The notes: generated by a model from the sequence alone, not told the origin. Shown: positions 1 to 20,436, numbered from the stretch's first letter. The stretch: DNA of 64,000 nt from Devosia sp. FKR38 (GCF_005222805.1 NZ_STGC01000005.1:1526456-1590455), one strand, 5' to 3'. Numbers and translations: made by a program.

Positions 1-63
1 CACCACGACCGTCTTATCATTGGCGTCGGAGACCACAGTCCCCTGCAAAACGCGCTTTGGCAT
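1..63 (-). CDS. rpsQ: 30S ribosomal protein S17, 5' end only
   Basis: The first 21 codons of a minus-strand gene are visible, beginning MPKRVLQGTVVSD and reaching the window edge. This matches the conserved N-terminus of S17, a primary 16S rRNA-binding protein. It follows rpmC by 12 bases, the expected order in the S10 operon. Most of the gene lies outside the window. Confidence 0.93.
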   Translation of the reverse strand, partial: MPKRVLQGTVVSDANDKTVVV

Positions 64-75
64 GGTCGCGGCTCC

Positions 76-276
76 TTACTTCGCTGCGTTCTTTTCGGCC
101 AAGATCGTCTTGATCCGCGCGATATCGCGACGAACCTTCTTGACCTCGGTCGGCTTCTCCAGCTGCTGGGTAGCACGCTGGAAACGCAGATTGAACTGTT
201 CTTTCTTCAGGTCGACGAGCTGGTCCTTCAGTTCGTCTGCGGTCTTGCTCCGCACATCACTGGCTTTCATGCTCAT
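76..276 (-). CDS. rpmC: 50S ribosomal protein L29
   Basis: 66 residues, the normal length for L29, which sits near the peptide exit tunnel and contacts L23. The sequence is a helical hairpin with the typical motifs [20 protein letters not shown] and [11 protein letters not shown]. It lies between rplP and rpsQ in the S10 operon with a 5-base gap from rplP. Confidence 0.97.
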   Translation of the reverse strand: MSMKASDVRSKTADELKDQLVDLKKEQFNLRFQRATQQLEKPTEVKKVRRDIARIKTILAEKNAAK

Positions 277-281
277 CGTCC

Positions 282-695
282 TTAGTCGGCAATGCGGGTA
301 ACAACCCGCGTCATGATCGGGAGCTTCATTGCGCCGAGGCGCAGGGCTTCCTTGGCAACGTCCTCGGGGACGCCGTCGATCTCGAATACGATACGACCGG
401 GCTTGACGCGGGCGGCCCAGAATTCAACAGAACCCTTGCCCTTACCCATACGCACTTCGGTCGGCTTCTTGGACACCGGCAGATCCGGGAAAATCCGGAT
501 CCACACGCGGCCCTGGCGCTTCATTTCACGGGTGATCGCGCGGCGAGCCGCTTCGATCTGACGAGCCGTGACGCGCTCGGGTTCGGTGGCCTTCAAGGCA
601 TACTGGCCGAAAGCCAGCTCGGTACCGCCCTTGGCAACGCCATGGATACGGCCCTTGTGAGCCTTGCGGAACTTGGTCTTCTTAGGTTGCAGCAT
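282..695 (-). CDS. rplP: 50S ribosomal protein L16
   Basis: 137 residues, full length. It begins [19 protein letters not shown], the diagnostic L16 N-terminus, and contains the conserved [17 protein letters not shown] segment. L16 helps organise the A site and the peptidyl transferase region of the large subunit. It lies between rpsC and rpmC in the S10 operon. Confidence 0.98.
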   Translation of the reverse strand: MLQPKKTKFRKAHKGRIHGVAKGGTELAFGQYALKATEPERVTARQIEAARRAITREMKRQGRVWIRIFPDLPVSKKPTEVRMGKGKGSVEFWAARVKPGRIVFEIDGVPEDVAKEALRLGAMKLPIMTRVVTRIAD

Positions 696-710
696 AATGA
701 ACTAACCTTC

Positions 711-1451
711 TTATGCGCGTTCGCGGTCACGGTCGCCACGCTCGGAGCGCGGACCGCGTTCACTGCGCGGCTGGCCACCCTCGCCACCTTCGGTGGCGCG
801 GCGCTCATGCGCAGAGGGATCATGCTCAAGGACTTCGCCCTTGAAGACCCAGACCTTGATACCAATGATGCCGTAGGTGGTCTTCGCCTCGGCCGTGCCA
901 TAGTCGATGTCCGCACGCAGCGTGTGCAGCGGAACGCGACCTTCGCGATACCATTCGGTACGCGCAATGTCGGCGCCGCCAAGACGGCCACCAACGTTGA
1001 CGCGGATACCGCCGGCGCCCATGCGGATTGCGGTCTGCACGGCGCGCTTCATGGCGCGACGGAAGGCCACACGGCGCTCGAGCTGCTGGGCAATGCCCTG
1101 GGCAACCAGCGTCGCATCGGTCTCGGGCTTGCGCACTTCAACGATGTTGATGTGCACTTCGCTGTCGGTGAACTGCTTCACCTTGGCGCGGATCTTGTCG
1201 ATGTCAGCGCCCTTCTTGCCGATCACGATGCCCGGACGGGCGGTGTGGATCGACACGCGGCACTTGCGGTGCGGACGCTCGATGACAATCTTGGAGACTG
1301 CAGCAGCCTTGAGATCTTCAAGCAGCATGGTGCGGATCTTCAGGTCTTCCTGAAGCAGCGAACCATATTCGCCCTTGTTGGCGTACCAGCGGCTGTCCCA
1401 GGTGCGGTTGATGCCCAGACGGAAGCCGATTGGATTGATCTTCTGGCCCAT
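711..1451 (-). CDS. rpsC: 30S ribosomal protein S3
   Basis: 246 residues. It begins [20 protein letters not shown] and has a KH RNA-binding domain around residues 40-110 with [11 protein letters not shown]. The C-terminus is a charged tail rich in Arg, Glu and Gly. S3 is part of the mRNA entry channel and its helicase activity. Its ATG shares one base with the TAA stop of rplV (TAATG), which suggests translational coupling. Confidence 0.98.
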   Translation of the reverse strand: MGQKINPIGFRLGINRTWDSRWYANKGEYGSLLQEDLKIRTMLLEDLKAAAVSKIVIERPHRKCRVSIHTARPGIVIGKKGADIDKIRAKVKQFTDSEVHINIVEVRKPETDATLVAQGIAQQLERRVAFRRAMKRAVQTAIRMGAGGIRVNVGGRLGGADIARTEWYREGRVPLHTLRADIDYGTAEAKTTYGIIGIKVWVFKGEVLEHDPSAHERRATEGGEGGQPRSERGPRSERGDRDRERA

Positions 1452-1831
1452 TATGCGGCCTCCTCAACTTGCCGGACGACGATCGTCAGATGCGCAAACG
1501 GCTTCTGGATCTGCGAGGACCGGCCACGACCACGAGCGGTGAAGCGCTTCATGACGAGCGAATTACCAACGAAGGCTTCGGCAACGACGAGGGCGTCGGT
1601 GTCCAGGCCGTGATTGTTCTCGGCGTTCGCGATGGCGCTTTCCAGCACCTTCTTGACCTGGCCGGAGATCCGCTTGTGGCTGAATTCGAGTTCGGCCAGA
1701 GCCTTCTCGACCTTCTTGCCACGGATCAACTGCGCGACGAGGTTCAGCTTCTGAGGGCTGATGCGCAGCATGCGCAGAACAGCCTTAGCCTCGTTGTCCT
1801 TGAGAGCGCGCTCAGTTTTTGGCTTGCCCAT
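1451..1831 (-). CDS. rplV: 50S ribosomal protein L22
   Basis: 126 residues. Motifs include [20 protein letters not shown] and, in the C-terminal hairpin that lines the exit tunnel, [21 protein letters not shown]22 binds 23S rRNA and narrows the tunnel with L4. It overlaps rpsC by one base. Confidence 0.97.
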   Translation of the reverse strand: MGKPKTERALKDNEAKAVLRMLRISPQKLNLVAQLIRGKKVEKALAELEFSHKRISGQVKKVLESAIANAENNHGLDTDALVVAEAFVGNSLVMKRFTARGRGRSSQIQKPFAHLTIVVRQVEEAA

Positions 1832-1832
1832 C

Positions 1833-2111
1833 TTACTTCCTCTTGGCCTTCTTGTCGGCCGCGTGACCGTAGTACGTACGGGTCGGTGCGAATTCGCCGA
1901 ACTTGTGACCGATCATGTCTTCGGTGACGCTGACCGGAATGTGCTTCTGGCCATTGTGAACGCCGAACGTGATACCCACGAACTGCGGCAGGATGGTCGA
2001 GCGGCGGCTCCAGATCTTGACCACATCGTTGCGGCCAGATGCCAAGGCCTTCTCGGCCTTCTTGAGCATGTAGCCGTCGACGAACGGCCCCTTCCAGATT
2101 GAACGGGTCAT
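1833..2111 (-). CDS. rpsS: 30S ribosomal protein S19
   Basis: 92 residues, normal length. It starts [20 protein letters not shown] and carries the conserved [21 protein letters not shown] end. S19 sits in the small-subunit head and partners with S13. It lies one base from rplV and three bases from rplB, tightly packed in the operon. Confidence 0.98.
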   Translation of the reverse strand: MTRSIWKGPFVDGYMLKKAEKALASGRNDVVKIWSRRSTILPQFVGITFGVHNGQKHIPVSVTEDMIGHKFGEFAPTRTYYGHAADKKAKRK

Positions 2112-2114
2112 GGC

Positions 2115-2954
2115 TTACCTGCCCTTCTTCACGTGACGGCTGCGAACGATGAACTTGTCCGTTGCCTTGTTGCTGCGGGTCTTCTTGCCCTTGGTCGGCT
2201 TGCCCCACGGGGTCACCGGATGACGGCCACCAGAGGTACGACCTTCACCACCACCATGCGGGTGATCGACCGGGTTCATGGTCACGCCGCGGTTGACCGG
2301 GCGACGACCGAGCCAACGCGAACGACCGGCCTTGCCGAGCGAGGTGTTGGAGTGGTCCTGGTTGGACACGGCACCGACGGTGGCAAGGCAAGAGCCATGC
2401 ACACGACGCTGCTCACCCGAGTTCAGGCGAAGGATCGCCCAACCCTGGTCGCGACCGACGTACTGGGCGTAAGCACCAGCCGAACGGGCCACCTGGCCAC
2501 CCTTGCGGGGCTTGAGCTCGATGTTGTGCACGATCGTACCGACCGGCATGCGCTCGAGCGGCATGGCATTGCCCGGCTTCACGTCGACGGTGTTCATCGA
2601 CGAGATGACCTTGTCGCCGGCAGCCAGACGCTGGGGCGCAACGATATAGGCGAGTTCGCCGTCTTCGTACTTCACCAGAGCGATCCAGGCCGTACGGTTC
2701 GGATCATATTCCAGGCGTTCGATCGTCCCGACCACGTCAAACTTGACGCGCTTGAAGTCGATCATGCGGTAGGTGCGCTTATGACCGCCACCACGATGGT
2801 AGGCAGTGATGCGACCGCGGTTGTTGCGACCACCGGACTTGGAGAGGCCTTCGGTCAGGGTCTTGACCGGCTTGCCCTTCCACAGTTCCGAACGATCAGT
2901 CGTCACGAGCTGACGACGGCCTTCGGAGGTGGGATTGTAAGTTTTAAGAGCCAT
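2115..2954 (-). CDS. rplB: 50S ribosomal protein L2
   Basis: 279 residues. It begins [20 protein letters not shown] and contains the highly conserved [20 protein letters not shown] segment near the peptidyl transferase centre, including the conserved His. L2 is needed for subunit association and peptide bond formation. An AAGGGAAGAG Shine-Dalgarno stretch precedes the ATG and overlaps the end of rplW. Confidence 0.98.
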   Translation of the reverse strand: MALKTYNPTSEGRRQLVTTDRSELWKGKPVKTLTEGLSKSGGRNNRGRITAYHRGGGHKRTYRMIDFKRVKFDVVGTIERLEYDPNRTAWIALVKYEDGELAYIVAPQRLAAGDKVISSMNTVDVKPGNAMPLERMPVGTIVHNIELKPRKGGQVARSAGAYAQYVGRDQGWAILRLNSGEQRRVHGSCLATVGAVSNQDHSNTSLGKAGRSRWLGRRPVNRGVTMNPVDHPHGGGEGRTSGGRHPVTPWGKPTKGKKTRSNKATDKFIVRSRHVKKGR

Positions 2955-2970
2955 TTTTCTGTCTCTTCCC

Positions 2971-3264
2971 TTAGAGGCCGGTCGAAATGTCGATCGACTG
3001 GCCGTCGACGAGGGTCACGATCGCCTTCTTGACGTCGTTGCGCGTGCCAATCTTGCCACGGAAGCGCTTCACCTTGCCCTTGCGGACCAGGGTGTTGACT
3101 GCCTTGACCTTCACCGAGAACAGCTGCTCGACGGCAGCCTTGATCTCGGTCTTGTTGGCATCGATCGCCACGTCGAAAACGACCTGGTTGTTTTCCGAAG
3201 CCATCGTGGACTTTTCAGTCACGACGGGGTTCCGAACGATGTCGTATGCGGCAAGCTTGTTCAT
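2971..3264 (-). CDS. rplW: 50S ribosomal protein L23
   Basis: 97 residues from the ATG at 3264 ([20 protein letters not shown]). An upstream in-frame extension to 3444 would run into rplD and is rejected, because the chosen ATG makes a classic 4-base ATGA overlap with the rplD stop. L23 is a tunnel-exit protein that docks trigger factor and SRP. The [20 protein letters not shown] motif is typical. Confidence 0.97.
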   Translation of the reverse strand: MNKLAAYDIVRNPVVTEKSTMASENNQVVFDVAIDANKTEIKAAVEQLFSVKVKAVNTLVRKGKVKRFRGKIGTRNDVKKAIVTLVDGQSIDISTGL

Positions 3265-3881
3265 GCGAACCTCGCTTCGAGCGCTTCGAGCGCTGCCTTG
3301 GTCAGGACGAGCTTGTCGCGCTTGAGGATCGACACAACGTTGATCCCCTGCACCGGCAGCACGTCGATGTGCGGGATGTTGCGAGCAGCCAGAGCAAAGT
3401 TCTGGTCCACTGCAGCACCGTCGATGATCAGGGCGTTCGACCATTCCAGCTTGCCGAAGGTGGCGAGCAGGCCAGCGGTCTTGGCTTCCTTCTGGGCAAC
3501 GCTGTCAACGACGATCAGCGAACCAGACTTGATCTTGGACGACAGGGCATGCTTGAGCGCCAGGGCGCGGACCTTCTTGGGAAGGTCGATAGCATGGCTA
3601 CGCGGGGTCGGACCGAATGCACGGCCGCCGCCACGGAACTGCGGAGCCTTGCGATCGCCATGACGTGCGCCGCCCGAGCCCTTCTGCTTGACGAACTTCT
3701 TGCCCGTGCGGACGCCTTCCGAACGATTCTTGACGTCGTGCGTGCCAGCCATCGCCTTGAGCTGCTGGTAGCGAACCATGCGGTGCAGGATGTCCTGGCG
3801 GACTTCCAGACCGAAGACGTCGTCAGCGAGCTGGATGGTACCAGCGGCCTTGCCGTCGAGGGTTGTGACCTTGAGTTCCAT
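3261..3881 (-). CDS. rplD: 50S ribosomal protein L4
   Basis: 206 residues, normal length. It contains the tunnel-loop motif [20 protein letters not shown] and [11 protein letters not shown]. In E. coli L4 also represses its own operon; whether that holds here cannot be seen. It is joined to rplW by a 4-base overlap and directly abuts rplC. Confidence 0.97.
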   Translation of the reverse strand: MELKVTTLDGKAAGTIQLADDVFGLEVRQDILHRMVRYQQLKAMAGTHDVKNRSEGVRTGKKFVKQKGSGGARHGDRKAPQFRGGGRAFGPTPRSHAIDLPKKVRALALKHALSSKIKSGSLIVVDSVAQKEAKTAGLLATFGKLEWSNALIIDGAAVDQNFALAARNIPHIDVLPVQGINVVSILKRDKLVLTKAALEALEARFA

Positions 3882-4583
3882 TTAGTTACCTTCCCCCGCG
3901 ACTTCAGCGGCGGCCTTGAACGAACCCGGGAAAGCAGCGCCCTTGGGGGCAGGCTTCTTCACAGCGTCCTTGATCATGATCCAAGCGCCCTTGGCGCCGG
4001 GAACCGAACCCTGGATCATGATCAAACCGCGCTCGACGTCGGTCTTGACGACCTTGACGTTCTGCGTGGTGATGCGACGATCGCCCATGTGGCCCGGCAT
4101 CTTCTTGTTCTTGAAGGTCTTACCCGGGTCCTGACGACCACCGGTAGAACCGATCGAGCGGTGCGAAACCGACACGCCGTGCGTTGCACGCAGGCCGCCG
4201 AAGTTCCAGCGCTTCATACCGCCGGCAAAGCCCTTACCGATCGACGTACCGGTGACATCCACCAGCTGGCCTTCGATGAAGTGGTCTGCCTGCAGCGTTG
4301 CGCCAACCTCGATGAGGTTTGCCTCGTCAACGCGGAACTCCGCGACATGACGCTTGGGCTCGACCTTGGCAGCAGCGAACTGGCCGCGCTCGGCCTTGCT
4401 CGTGTTCTTCGCCTTGGCCTGGCCTGCGCCAAGCTGCAATGCGACATAGCCGTCCTTGTCAGCCGTCCGCTGGCCCACCACCTGGCAGTTCTGCAGGCCC
4501 AGCACCGTCACCGGAACGTGCGAGCCGTCCTCAGCGAAAATGCGGGTCATGCCCAGCTTCTGTGCGATCAATCCAGAACGCAT
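3882..4583 (-). CDS. rplC: 50S ribosomal protein L3
   Basis: 233 residues. It starts [20 protein letters not shown] and has the conserved central tip [22 protein letters not shown], including the Gln that PrmB methylates in other bacteria. L3 is an early assembly protein of the large subunit. It lies 85 bases after rpsJ and abuts rplD. Confidence 0.98.
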   Translation of the reverse strand: MRSGLIAQKLGMTRIFAEDGSHVPVTVLGLQNCQVVGQRTADKDGYVALQLGAGQAKAKNTSKAERGQFAAAKVEPKRHVAEFRVDEANLIEVGATLQADHFIEGQLVDVTGTSIGKGFAGGMKRWNFGGLRATHGVSVSHRSIGSTGGRQDPGKTFKNKKMPGHMGDRRITTQNVKVVKTDVERGLIMIQGSVPGAKGAWIMIKDAVKKPAPKGAAFPGSFKAAAEVAGEGN

Positions 4584-4668
4584 CGGTTATTACCTTCTCT
4601 CTTGGCGCCGTACCGGGTCATGGTTTCAGAGGACCCTTTGTTTGGTAGGCGCGGAAACTTCTGTGTCT

Positions 4669-4977
<309 letters not shown>

Positions 4978-5003
4978 CTTTGTAAATCCTGACGAAAATG
5001 GAT

Positions 5004-5031
5004 CGCAGCGCGCGTTGATCCGCGCGCTGCG
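5004..5031 (-). terminator. Hairpin between tuf and rpsJ (terminator or attenuator)
   Basis: A perfect 11-bp stem (CGCAGCGCGCG with its complement) closes a 6-base loop between the tuf stop and the rpsJ start. In the direction of transcription it is followed by ATCCATTTTC, a short and imperfect T tract. It could partly terminate the str transcript, or act as a leader structure for the S10 operon. Confidence 0.6.
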
Positions 5032-5047
5032 AATGTCTCAATGAGGC

Positions 5048-6238
<1,191 letters not shown>

Positions 6239-6310
6239 CGCTTCTCTCCGTATTCGTTAGCCCTGCGGCCAACCTTGAGTTTCAGTTTATTGTTTTAGGC
6301 GGACTTGGCC

Positions 6311-8401
6311 TTAGGCGTATTTGGCCTGGACTTCGTCGGCGACTGCCTGCGGAACCTGCTCGTAATGATCGAACGTCATCGAGTACTGTGCACGGCCCTG
6401 GCTCATCGAGCGCAGGGAGTTCACGTAGCCGAACATGTTCGCCAGCGGGACGAAGGCATTCACGACCTGGAGGACGCCACGGCTTTCAGTGCCCTGGATC
6501 TGACCACGCCGAGAATTCAGGTCGCCGATGACGTCGCCCATGTAATCTTCCGGCGTGACAACTTCAACCTTCATGATCGGCTCAAGGATCTTGGGAGATG
6601 CCTTGCGGATCGCTTCGTTGAAGCCGGCGCGACCGGCGATTTCGAACGCCAGCACCGAGGAGTCAACGTCATGGTACGCGCCTTCGGTGAGCGTCACCTT
6701 GACGTCCACGATCGGGAACCCGATCAGCGGACCGGCGCCCATCACCGACTTCACGCCCTTTTCGACGCCCGGGATATATTCCTTGGGAACCGAACCGCCG
6801 ACGACGGCGTTGACGAACTCGAGGCCCTTGCCCACTTCGCCGGGCTCAATGGAGAGCTTGACGCGGGCGAACTGGCCCGAACCACCGGACTGCTTCTTGT
6901 GGGTATAGTCCACATTGGCAGGCTTGGTGATGGTTTCGCGGTAAGCCACCTGCGGCTGGCCGACGTTGGCTTCAACCTTGAACTCGCGACGCATACGGTC
7001 AACGAGAATGTCGAGGTGAAGTTCACCCATGCCGGAGATGATGGTCTGGCCGGATTCTTCGTCGGTCTTGACGCGGAAGCTCGGATCTTCAGCAGCCAGG
7101 CGGTTGAGCGCCAGGCCCATCTTTTCCTGATCGGCCTTGGACTTCGGCTCGACGGAGATGTCGATAACCGGCTCCGGGAAGATCATGCGTTCAAGGATAA
7201 CCTGCGAGTTCTGCGCACACAGCGTATCACCCGTGGTGGTGTCCTTCAGGCCCACGATGGCCACGATGTCGCCAGCGAAGGCTTCCGTGATCTGCTCGCG
7301 GCTGTTGGCATGCATCTGGAACATACGGCCAACGCGTTCGCGCTTTTCCTTGACCGTGTTTTCCAGCATGGCGCCCTGCTCGATGTGACCCGAGTAGATG
7401 CGGCAGAAGGTCAGCGAGCCCATGTGCGGGTCGTTGGCGATCTTGAACGCCAGCATCGACAGCGGCTCGGAATCGTCAGCATGACGCTCGATCGGCTGTT
7501 CGGTCTTGGCATCGATGCCCTGGATGGCGGGCACGTCCTGCGGCGACGGCAGGAAGTCGATCACGCCGTCCAGCAGGGGCTGCACGCCCTTGTTCTTGAA
7601 CGCCGAGCCGGCAAAGATCAGGAAGAACTTGGCATCGATCGTGCCGCGACGCAGCAGGCGACGGATGGTGTCGTTGTTCGGCAGATCGCCGTTCAGATAG
7701 GCTTCCATGGCATCGTCGTCGAGTTCGACGGCAGCCTCGATCATCTGCTCACGATACTTGGTGGCAGCGGCCTTGAGGTCGTCCGGAATCTCGACAACGT
7801 CCCACTGGGCACCCAGCTCTTCGTTGCGCCACACCAGAGCGTTCATCTCGATCAGGTCGACAACGCCCTTGAACTCGTTCTCAGCACCGATCGGCAGCTG
7901 CACGGGAACGGCCTTGGCGCCCAGACGGGTACCGATCATTTCGACGCAGCGATAGAAATCGGCGCCGATCTTGTCCATCTTGTTGACGAACACAAGACGG
8001 GGAACGTTGTACTTGTCAGCCTGGCGCCAGACGGTTTCGGTCTGGGGCTCAACGCCGGCGTTGGCATCGAGCAGAGCCACAGCACCGTCGAGCACGCGCA
8101 GCGAACGCTCGACTTCAATGGTGAAGTCCACGTGGCCGGGGGTGTCGATGATGTTGAAACGGTGCTGGACGCCCGAACGGTCCTTCCAGAACGTGGTCGT
8201 GGCAGCCGAGGTGATCGTGATGCCGCGTTCCTGCTCCTGCTCCATCCAGTCCATAGTCGCGGCGCCGTCATGGACTTCGCCGATCTTGTGGGACTTGCCG
8301 GTGTAGAACAGAATGCGTTCGGTCGTGGTCGTCTTGCCAGCATCGATGTGAGCCATGATGCCGAAGTTACGATACAGCTTAATCGGGTATTCGCGTGCCA
8401 T
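6311..8401 (-). CDS. fusA: Translation elongation factor G
   Basis: 696 residues, typical for EF-G, the GTPase that drives translocation. It starts [20 protein letters not shown] with G1 [11 protein letters not shown]3 DTPGHVDF and G4 NKMDKIG, followed by domains II-V that end in the ARGRAQYSM-like [16 protein letters not shown] tail. It lies between rpsG and tuf. Confidence 0.99.
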   Translation of the reverse strand: MAREYPIKLYRNFGIMAHIDAGKTTTTERILFYTGKSHKIGEVHDGAATMDWMEQEQERGITITSAATTTFWKDRSGVQHRFNIIDTPGHVDFTIEVERSLRVLDGAVALLDANAGVEPQTETVWRQADKYNVPRLVFVNKMDKIGADFYRCVEMIGTRLGAKAVPVQLPIGAENEFKGVVDLIEMNALVWRNEELGAQWDVVEIPDDLKAAATKYREQMIEAAVELDDDAMEAYLNGDLPNNDTIRRLLRRGTIDAKFFLIFAGSAFKNKGVQPLLDGVIDFLPSPQDVPAIQGIDAKTEQPIERHADDSEPLSMLAFKIANDPHMGSLTFCRIYSGHIEQGAMLENTVKEKRERVGRMFQMHANSREQITEAFAGDIVAIVGLKDTTTGDTLCAQNSQVILERMIFPEPVIDISVEPKSKADQEKMGLALNRLAAEDPSFRVKTDEESGQTIISGMGELHLDILVDRMRREFKVEANVGQPQVAYRETITKPANVDYTHKKQSGGSGQFARVKLSIEPGEVGKGLEFVNAVVGGSVPKEYIPGVEKGVKSVMGAGPLIGFPIVDVKVTLTEGAYHDVDSSVLAFEIAGRAGFNEAIRKASPKILEPIMKVEVVTPEDYMGDVIGDLNSRRGQIQGTESRGVLQVVNAFVPLANMFGYVNSLRSMSQGRAQYSMTFDHYEQVPQAVADEVQAKYA

Positions 8402-8413
8402 GGGGCGCTCCTA

Positions 8414-8896
<483 letters not shown>

Positions 8897-9268
8897 TTAC
8901 TTCGGACGCTTCGCGCCGTACTTGGACCGGCGCTGCTTGCGGTCCTTGACGCTCTGCGTGTCGAGGACGCCGCGGAGCACGTGGTAGCGAACGCCCGGAA
9001 GGTCGCGAACGCGGCCGCCACGGATCAGGACCACGGAGTGCTCCTGCAGGTTGTGGCCTTCGCCCGGAATATACGAGATCACTTCACGCGAGTTGGTGAG
9101 GCGAACCTTGGCAACCTTACGCAGGGCCGAGTTCGGCTTCTTCGGGGTGGTCGTATACACACGAGAACAAACGCCGCGCTTCTGCGGGTTCGCTTCCATT
9201 GCCGGAACCTTGTTCCGCTTTGGCTTGCTGGCGCGTGGTTTGCGGATCAGCTGATTAATGGTGGGCAT
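8897..9268 (-). CDS. rpsL: 30S ribosomal protein S12, with Arg at position 88
   Basis: 123 residues from the ATG at 9268 ([12 protein letters not shown]), which has a GGAAAG site just upstream. A 7-codon extension to 9289 is rejected because family members begin at MPTINQ. S12 controls decoding accuracy. [10 protein letters not shown] keeps Lys43, but the loop reads [13 protein letters not shown], so codon 88 (9005-9007, CGC) is Arg where Lys is usual. Lys88-to-Arg is a known streptomycin-resistance change in other bacteria. First gene of the str operon. Confidence 0.97.
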   Translation of the reverse strand: MPTINQLIRKPRASKPKRNKVPAMEANPQKRGVCSRVYTTTPKKPNSALRKVAKVRLTNSREVISYIPGEGHNLQEHSVVLIRGGRVRDLPGVRYHVLRGVLDTQSVKDRKQRRSKYGAKRPK

Positions 9269-9515
9269 TTCGCTCTTTCCATCGTCCAAAATTCATTGCG
9301 GTCTAAACAAACCAAACCAAAACGGCGCTCATCCGACCCCTTCAAGGGGAACGGCGGCGCCTTAATTGCAGCGGACCACCCCAAAAAAGGAGCAGTCATG
9401 CGCACAAGGATTTGCTTCGTCTAGTTACCCGACAGTGTGTTTGAGTGTCCTGGATGCCCGCACAAGATGGCAGGTACCCGGTGTGACAATCACGACCGAC
9501 CGCTTAGGTAGGGGC

Positions 9516-9544
9516 TGTTTAGTGCCGACTCTCTTTTGCGTCAA
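9516..9544 (-). promoter_or_regulatory. Sigma-70 type promoter for rpsL-rpsG-fusA-tuf
   Basis: On the minus strand a -35 box TTGACG (9539-9544) and a -10 box TAAACA (9516-9521) are separated by exactly 17 bases. The site is about 250 bases upstream of rpsL, leaving a long leader. The rest of the 9269-9714 gap holds this promoter, the leader and the rpoC terminator; I see no gene in it. Confidence 0.6.
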
Positions 9545-9663
9545 GGATTCTTTCGTGAAAAAACCGTGCTGCTGCTATGCACGGGCTTGCCAAGCCATTC
9601 CGTCGGTGTCTTGACCGCCCCCTGCCCTGACCCCGACCGATCTCGGGATCCACATAGGGCAAA

Positions 9664-9690
9664 AAGAAAGGGAGCCTCGCGGCCCCCTTC
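9664..9690 (-). terminator. Rho-independent terminator after rpoC
   Basis: On the minus strand a GC-rich stem (core GGGGGCC paired with GGCTCCC, one G-T pair, extended by A-T pairs) closes a GCGA tetraloop and is followed by TTTCTTTTT. It begins about 25 bases past the rpoC stop, so it should end the rpoBC transcript. Confidence 0.85.
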
Positions 9691-9714
9691 CCTCATTCAC
9701 ATTTTCGCTCGGGC

Positions 9715-13899
<4,185 letters not shown>

Positions 13900-13977
13900 C
13901 AATTCTCTCCTCTTTCCCTCGGGAGGGGCCACCAGGCCCGCTCCTTCAGGAAGTGAATGGGGGTAGGAAGTGCCGGA

Positions 13978-18120
<4,143 letters not shown>

Positions 18121-18415
18121 GAAAGCTCCTGTTTCTTGCGATTGTCTCGGAGGCAGATATCCAAAAATCCGACTATCAGCCGTCGGGTCTCGGGATATTT
18201 GCCCTTGATAGGCACTAGGTTGGGCTGGTGATGCCTGGGCCCTGCCCCAGCCAAGGACAGGAAAGGCACGAAACGCCAAAACACCCCGTGGTCAGCAACC
18301 ACAGGGCAACGTGGACGTCAGCGTGCCTCAGACATCAAATTGGTCATATATTCCGCAAATTGGCGCCAGGGACCCATGCAACCGGTCCGGCGAATCATGT
18401 CCCGCAAAACGAGAA

Positions 18416-18446
18416 TGCGAGATGGCACATAAAGCGCCATCTCGCA
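18416..18446 (-). terminator. Hairpin in the rplL-rpoB gap (attenuator candidate)
   Basis: A perfect 11-bp stem (TGCGAGATGGC and complement) with a 9-base loop starts 22 bases after the rplL stop and is followed on the minus strand by TTCTCGTTTT. E. coli has a partial terminator at this position that sets the ratio of L7/L12 to RNA polymerase. The remaining part of the 348-base gap contains a weaker 8-bp hairpin near 18285-18310 and no gene. Confidence 0.6.
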
Positions 18447-18468
18447 AATTTCAAGGCAGAAGTCGAAA

Positions 18469-18840
18469 TTACTTGAATTCGACCTTGGCGCCGGCAGCTT
18501 CCAGCTTCTTCTTGATGTCTTCGGCTTCAGCCTTGTTGACACCTTCCTTGACAGCCTTGGGAGCGGCTTCAACCAGCGCCTTGGCTTCGCCCAGGCCCAG
18601 ACCGGTGATGGCACGGACTTCCTTGATGACGTTGATCTTGTTGTCGCCGAAGGAGGCGAGGATCACGTCAAATTCGGTCTTTTCTTCAACGGCAGCGGCC
18701 GGAGCGCCAGCAGCGGCGGCAACGGCAACCGGAGCGGCGGCGGAAACGCCCCACTTCTCTTCGAGCATCTTGGACAGCTCGGAAGCTTCCAGAACGGTCA
18801 GGGCAGACAGGTCGTCTACGATCTTGGCGAGATCAGCCAT
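18469..18840 (-). CDS. rplL: 50S ribosomal protein L7/L12
   Basis: 123 residues. It has an N-terminal dimerisation helix, an Ala-rich hinge around residues 38-52, and a C-terminal factor-binding domain with [20 protein letters not shown] and AGAKVEFK. It forms the flexible stalk that recruits EF-Tu and EF-G through L10. It lies 66 bases after rplJ. Confidence 0.98.
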   Translation of the reverse strand: MADLAKIVDDLSALTVLEASELSKMLEEKWGVSAAAPVAVAAAAGAPAAAVEEKTEFDVILASFGDNKINVIKEVRAITGLGLGEAKALVEAAPKAVKEGVNKAEAEDIKKKLEAAGAKVEFK

Positions 18841-18906
18841 TTGATAAATCTCTCTTTTTAGGTGTTCAGTTCAAACCAGATGGTCCCTTGAGAGGACCGA
18901 TGGGGG

Positions 18907-19428
18907 TTACGCTGCTTCGTTGCTCTTTTCCGCATGGGCGGCCAGCACGCGGGCAATGCCGCCTGCCGGTGCCACGATGACCGACGCGATACGCGTTGCG
19001 GGCTGCTTGAGCATCCCGGCCAGCGTTGCACGCAGTTCATCCAGCGAGGGCATGGTCGCCAGCGCCTTGACGTTGTTCGCGTCAAGCGCGGTCTTGCCCA
19101 TGGCGCCACCAAGAACGACGTACTTCGCGTTCTTTTCAGCAAACTTCGCCGCAATCTTGGGCGCAGTCATGGGGTCGGCCGCATAAGCGATGACGATCGG
19201 CCCGGTAAGAAGGGCCGACATGTCCGCATTGTCGGTGTCTTTAAGAGCAAGCTTGGCAAGACGGTTCTTTGCGACCTTGACCTGGCCGCCAGCGGCCTTG
19301 ATTTCGCGACGAAGCGATTCAAGGTTGGCGACGGTCAGACCGGCATTCTGCGCAAGGACGATCGATCCAGCGCCCGACAGGGCTGACTGAAGCGATGCGA
19401 CAAGCTCACGCTTTTCCGCTCTTTCCAC
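18907..19428 (-). CDS. rplJ: 50S ribosomal protein L10
   Basis: 173 residues from a GTG at 19428 (MERAEKRELVASLQ), the usual alphaproteobacterial start. GGAG lies 7 bases upstream, whereas the in-frame ATG at 19443 would overlap that site. The RNA-binding half shows GGQVKVAKNRLAKLAL and VVLGGAMGKTALDANNV, and the C-terminal helix binds L7/L12 dimers. In many bacteria the L10-L12 complex represses this mRNA through the leader. Confidence 0.95.
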   Translation of the reverse strand: MERAEKRELVASLQSALSGAGSIVLAQNAGLTVANLESLRREIKAAGGQVKVAKNRLAKLALKDTDNADMSALLTGPIVIAYAADPMTAPKIAAKFAEKNAKYVVLGGAMGKTALDANNVKALATMPSLDELRATLAGMLKQPATRIASVIVAPAGGIARVLAAHAEKSNEAA

Positions 19429-19740
19429 TGCTAGTCTCCACATTGAGCCCGACGAAAGTCTGTCGGGCCATTGCCAATTGCTGCCCTCCGATCTCCAGAA
19501 CTGGAGGAGAGGAGCAACGGTTACATGCCTGTCAACCGTGCTGCCCAAAGGGCAACTGGCCTGGTTCGAACCCTGATCACCCCTGCCCTTGCGGGCCGGA
19601 AAATCCTGGTTGTCACCCCATCTATGCTGGCATCTTGCGATTTTAAGCCAACCCGGATCGGCTGGCACCTGCAGTCTCGGACAGGACTTAACTCCCCTTG
19701 CGGGGAGCTATCCGGGCGGCCGAAGCCGCCCGAAATTCTC
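19429..19740 (-). promoter_or_regulatory. rplA-rplJ spacer, probable L10 leader
   Basis: A 312-base gap without a gene separates rplA from rplJ. The size and position match the L10 leader known to bind the L10(L12)4 complex in many bacteria. Just after rplA it holds two tandem hairpins: CGGGCGGC with a TTCG loop (19713-19732) and CTCCCC with a GCAA loop (19692-19707). Neither is followed by a T run, so they look like processing or leader structures rather than terminators. Confidence 0.5.
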
Positions 19741-20433
19741 TTACAGAGCCGAAGCCGGCTCCACATGCACGCCCGGGCCCATCGTCGTGGAAACGGCGAC
19801 GCGCTTGACGTAGGTGCCCTTGGCACCAGCGGGCTTGGACCGCTGCACGGCGTCAGTGAACGCCTTGATGTTCTGCAGCAGGGCTTCCTCGGAGAAGGAC
19901 ACCTTGCCAACACCAGCATGCAGGATACCGGCCTTTTCAACGCGGTATTCCACAGCGCCACCCTTGGCAGCCTTGACGGCGCCGGCGACGTCGGGGGTAA
20001 CCGTGCCAACCTTGGGGTTCGGCATCAGGTTGCGCGGGCCCAGGATCTTACCCAGACGGCCGACCAGCGGCATCATGTCGGGGGTGGCAATGCAACGATC
20101 GAAATCGATCTTGCCGGCCATGATCTGTTCCATCAGGTCTTCGGCGCCAACGATGTCGGCACCAGCCTTGCGGGCCTCGTCTGCCTTGGCATCCTTGGCG
20201 AACACGGCAACGCGGACGGTCTTGCCCGTGCCGTTCGGCAGGGTGACAACGCCACGGACCATCTGGTCGGCGTGACGGGGGTCAACGCCCAGGTTGATGG
20301 CGATCTCGACGGTCTCGTCGAACTTGGCCGAGGCGCGCGCCTTGACCATCTTCACGGCCTCATCAAGCTTGTAGAGCTTGTTGCGGTCGATGCCCTCACG
20401 GGCCTTGGCGATCTTCTTACCAACGTGTGCCAT
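19741..20433 (-). CDS. rplA: 50S ribosomal protein L1
   Basis: 230 residues, normal length. Motifs include [20 protein letters not shown], the [20 protein letters not shown] loop and [21 protein letters not shown]1 forms the mobile stalk at the E site and represses the L11 operon in E. coli. It lies 3 bases after rplK. Confidence 0.98.
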   Translation of the reverse strand: MAHVGKKIAKAREGIDRNKLYKLDEAVKMVKARASAKFDETVEIAINLGVDPRHADQMVRGVVTLPNGTGKTVRVAVFAKDAKADEARKAGADIVGAEDLMEQIMAGKIDFDRCIATPDMMPLVGRLGKILGPRNLMPNPKVGTVTPDVAGAVKAAKGGAVEYRVEKAGILHAGVGKVSFSEEALLQNIKAFTDAVQRSKPAGAKGTYVKRVAVSTTMGPGVHVEPASAL

Positions 20434-20436
20434 CTA

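Noticed and set aside
18121..18279. N-terminal extension of RpoB by 53 codons
   Set aside because: Family members begin at [15 protein letters not shown], and the AGGAG site sits just before the ATG at 18120.
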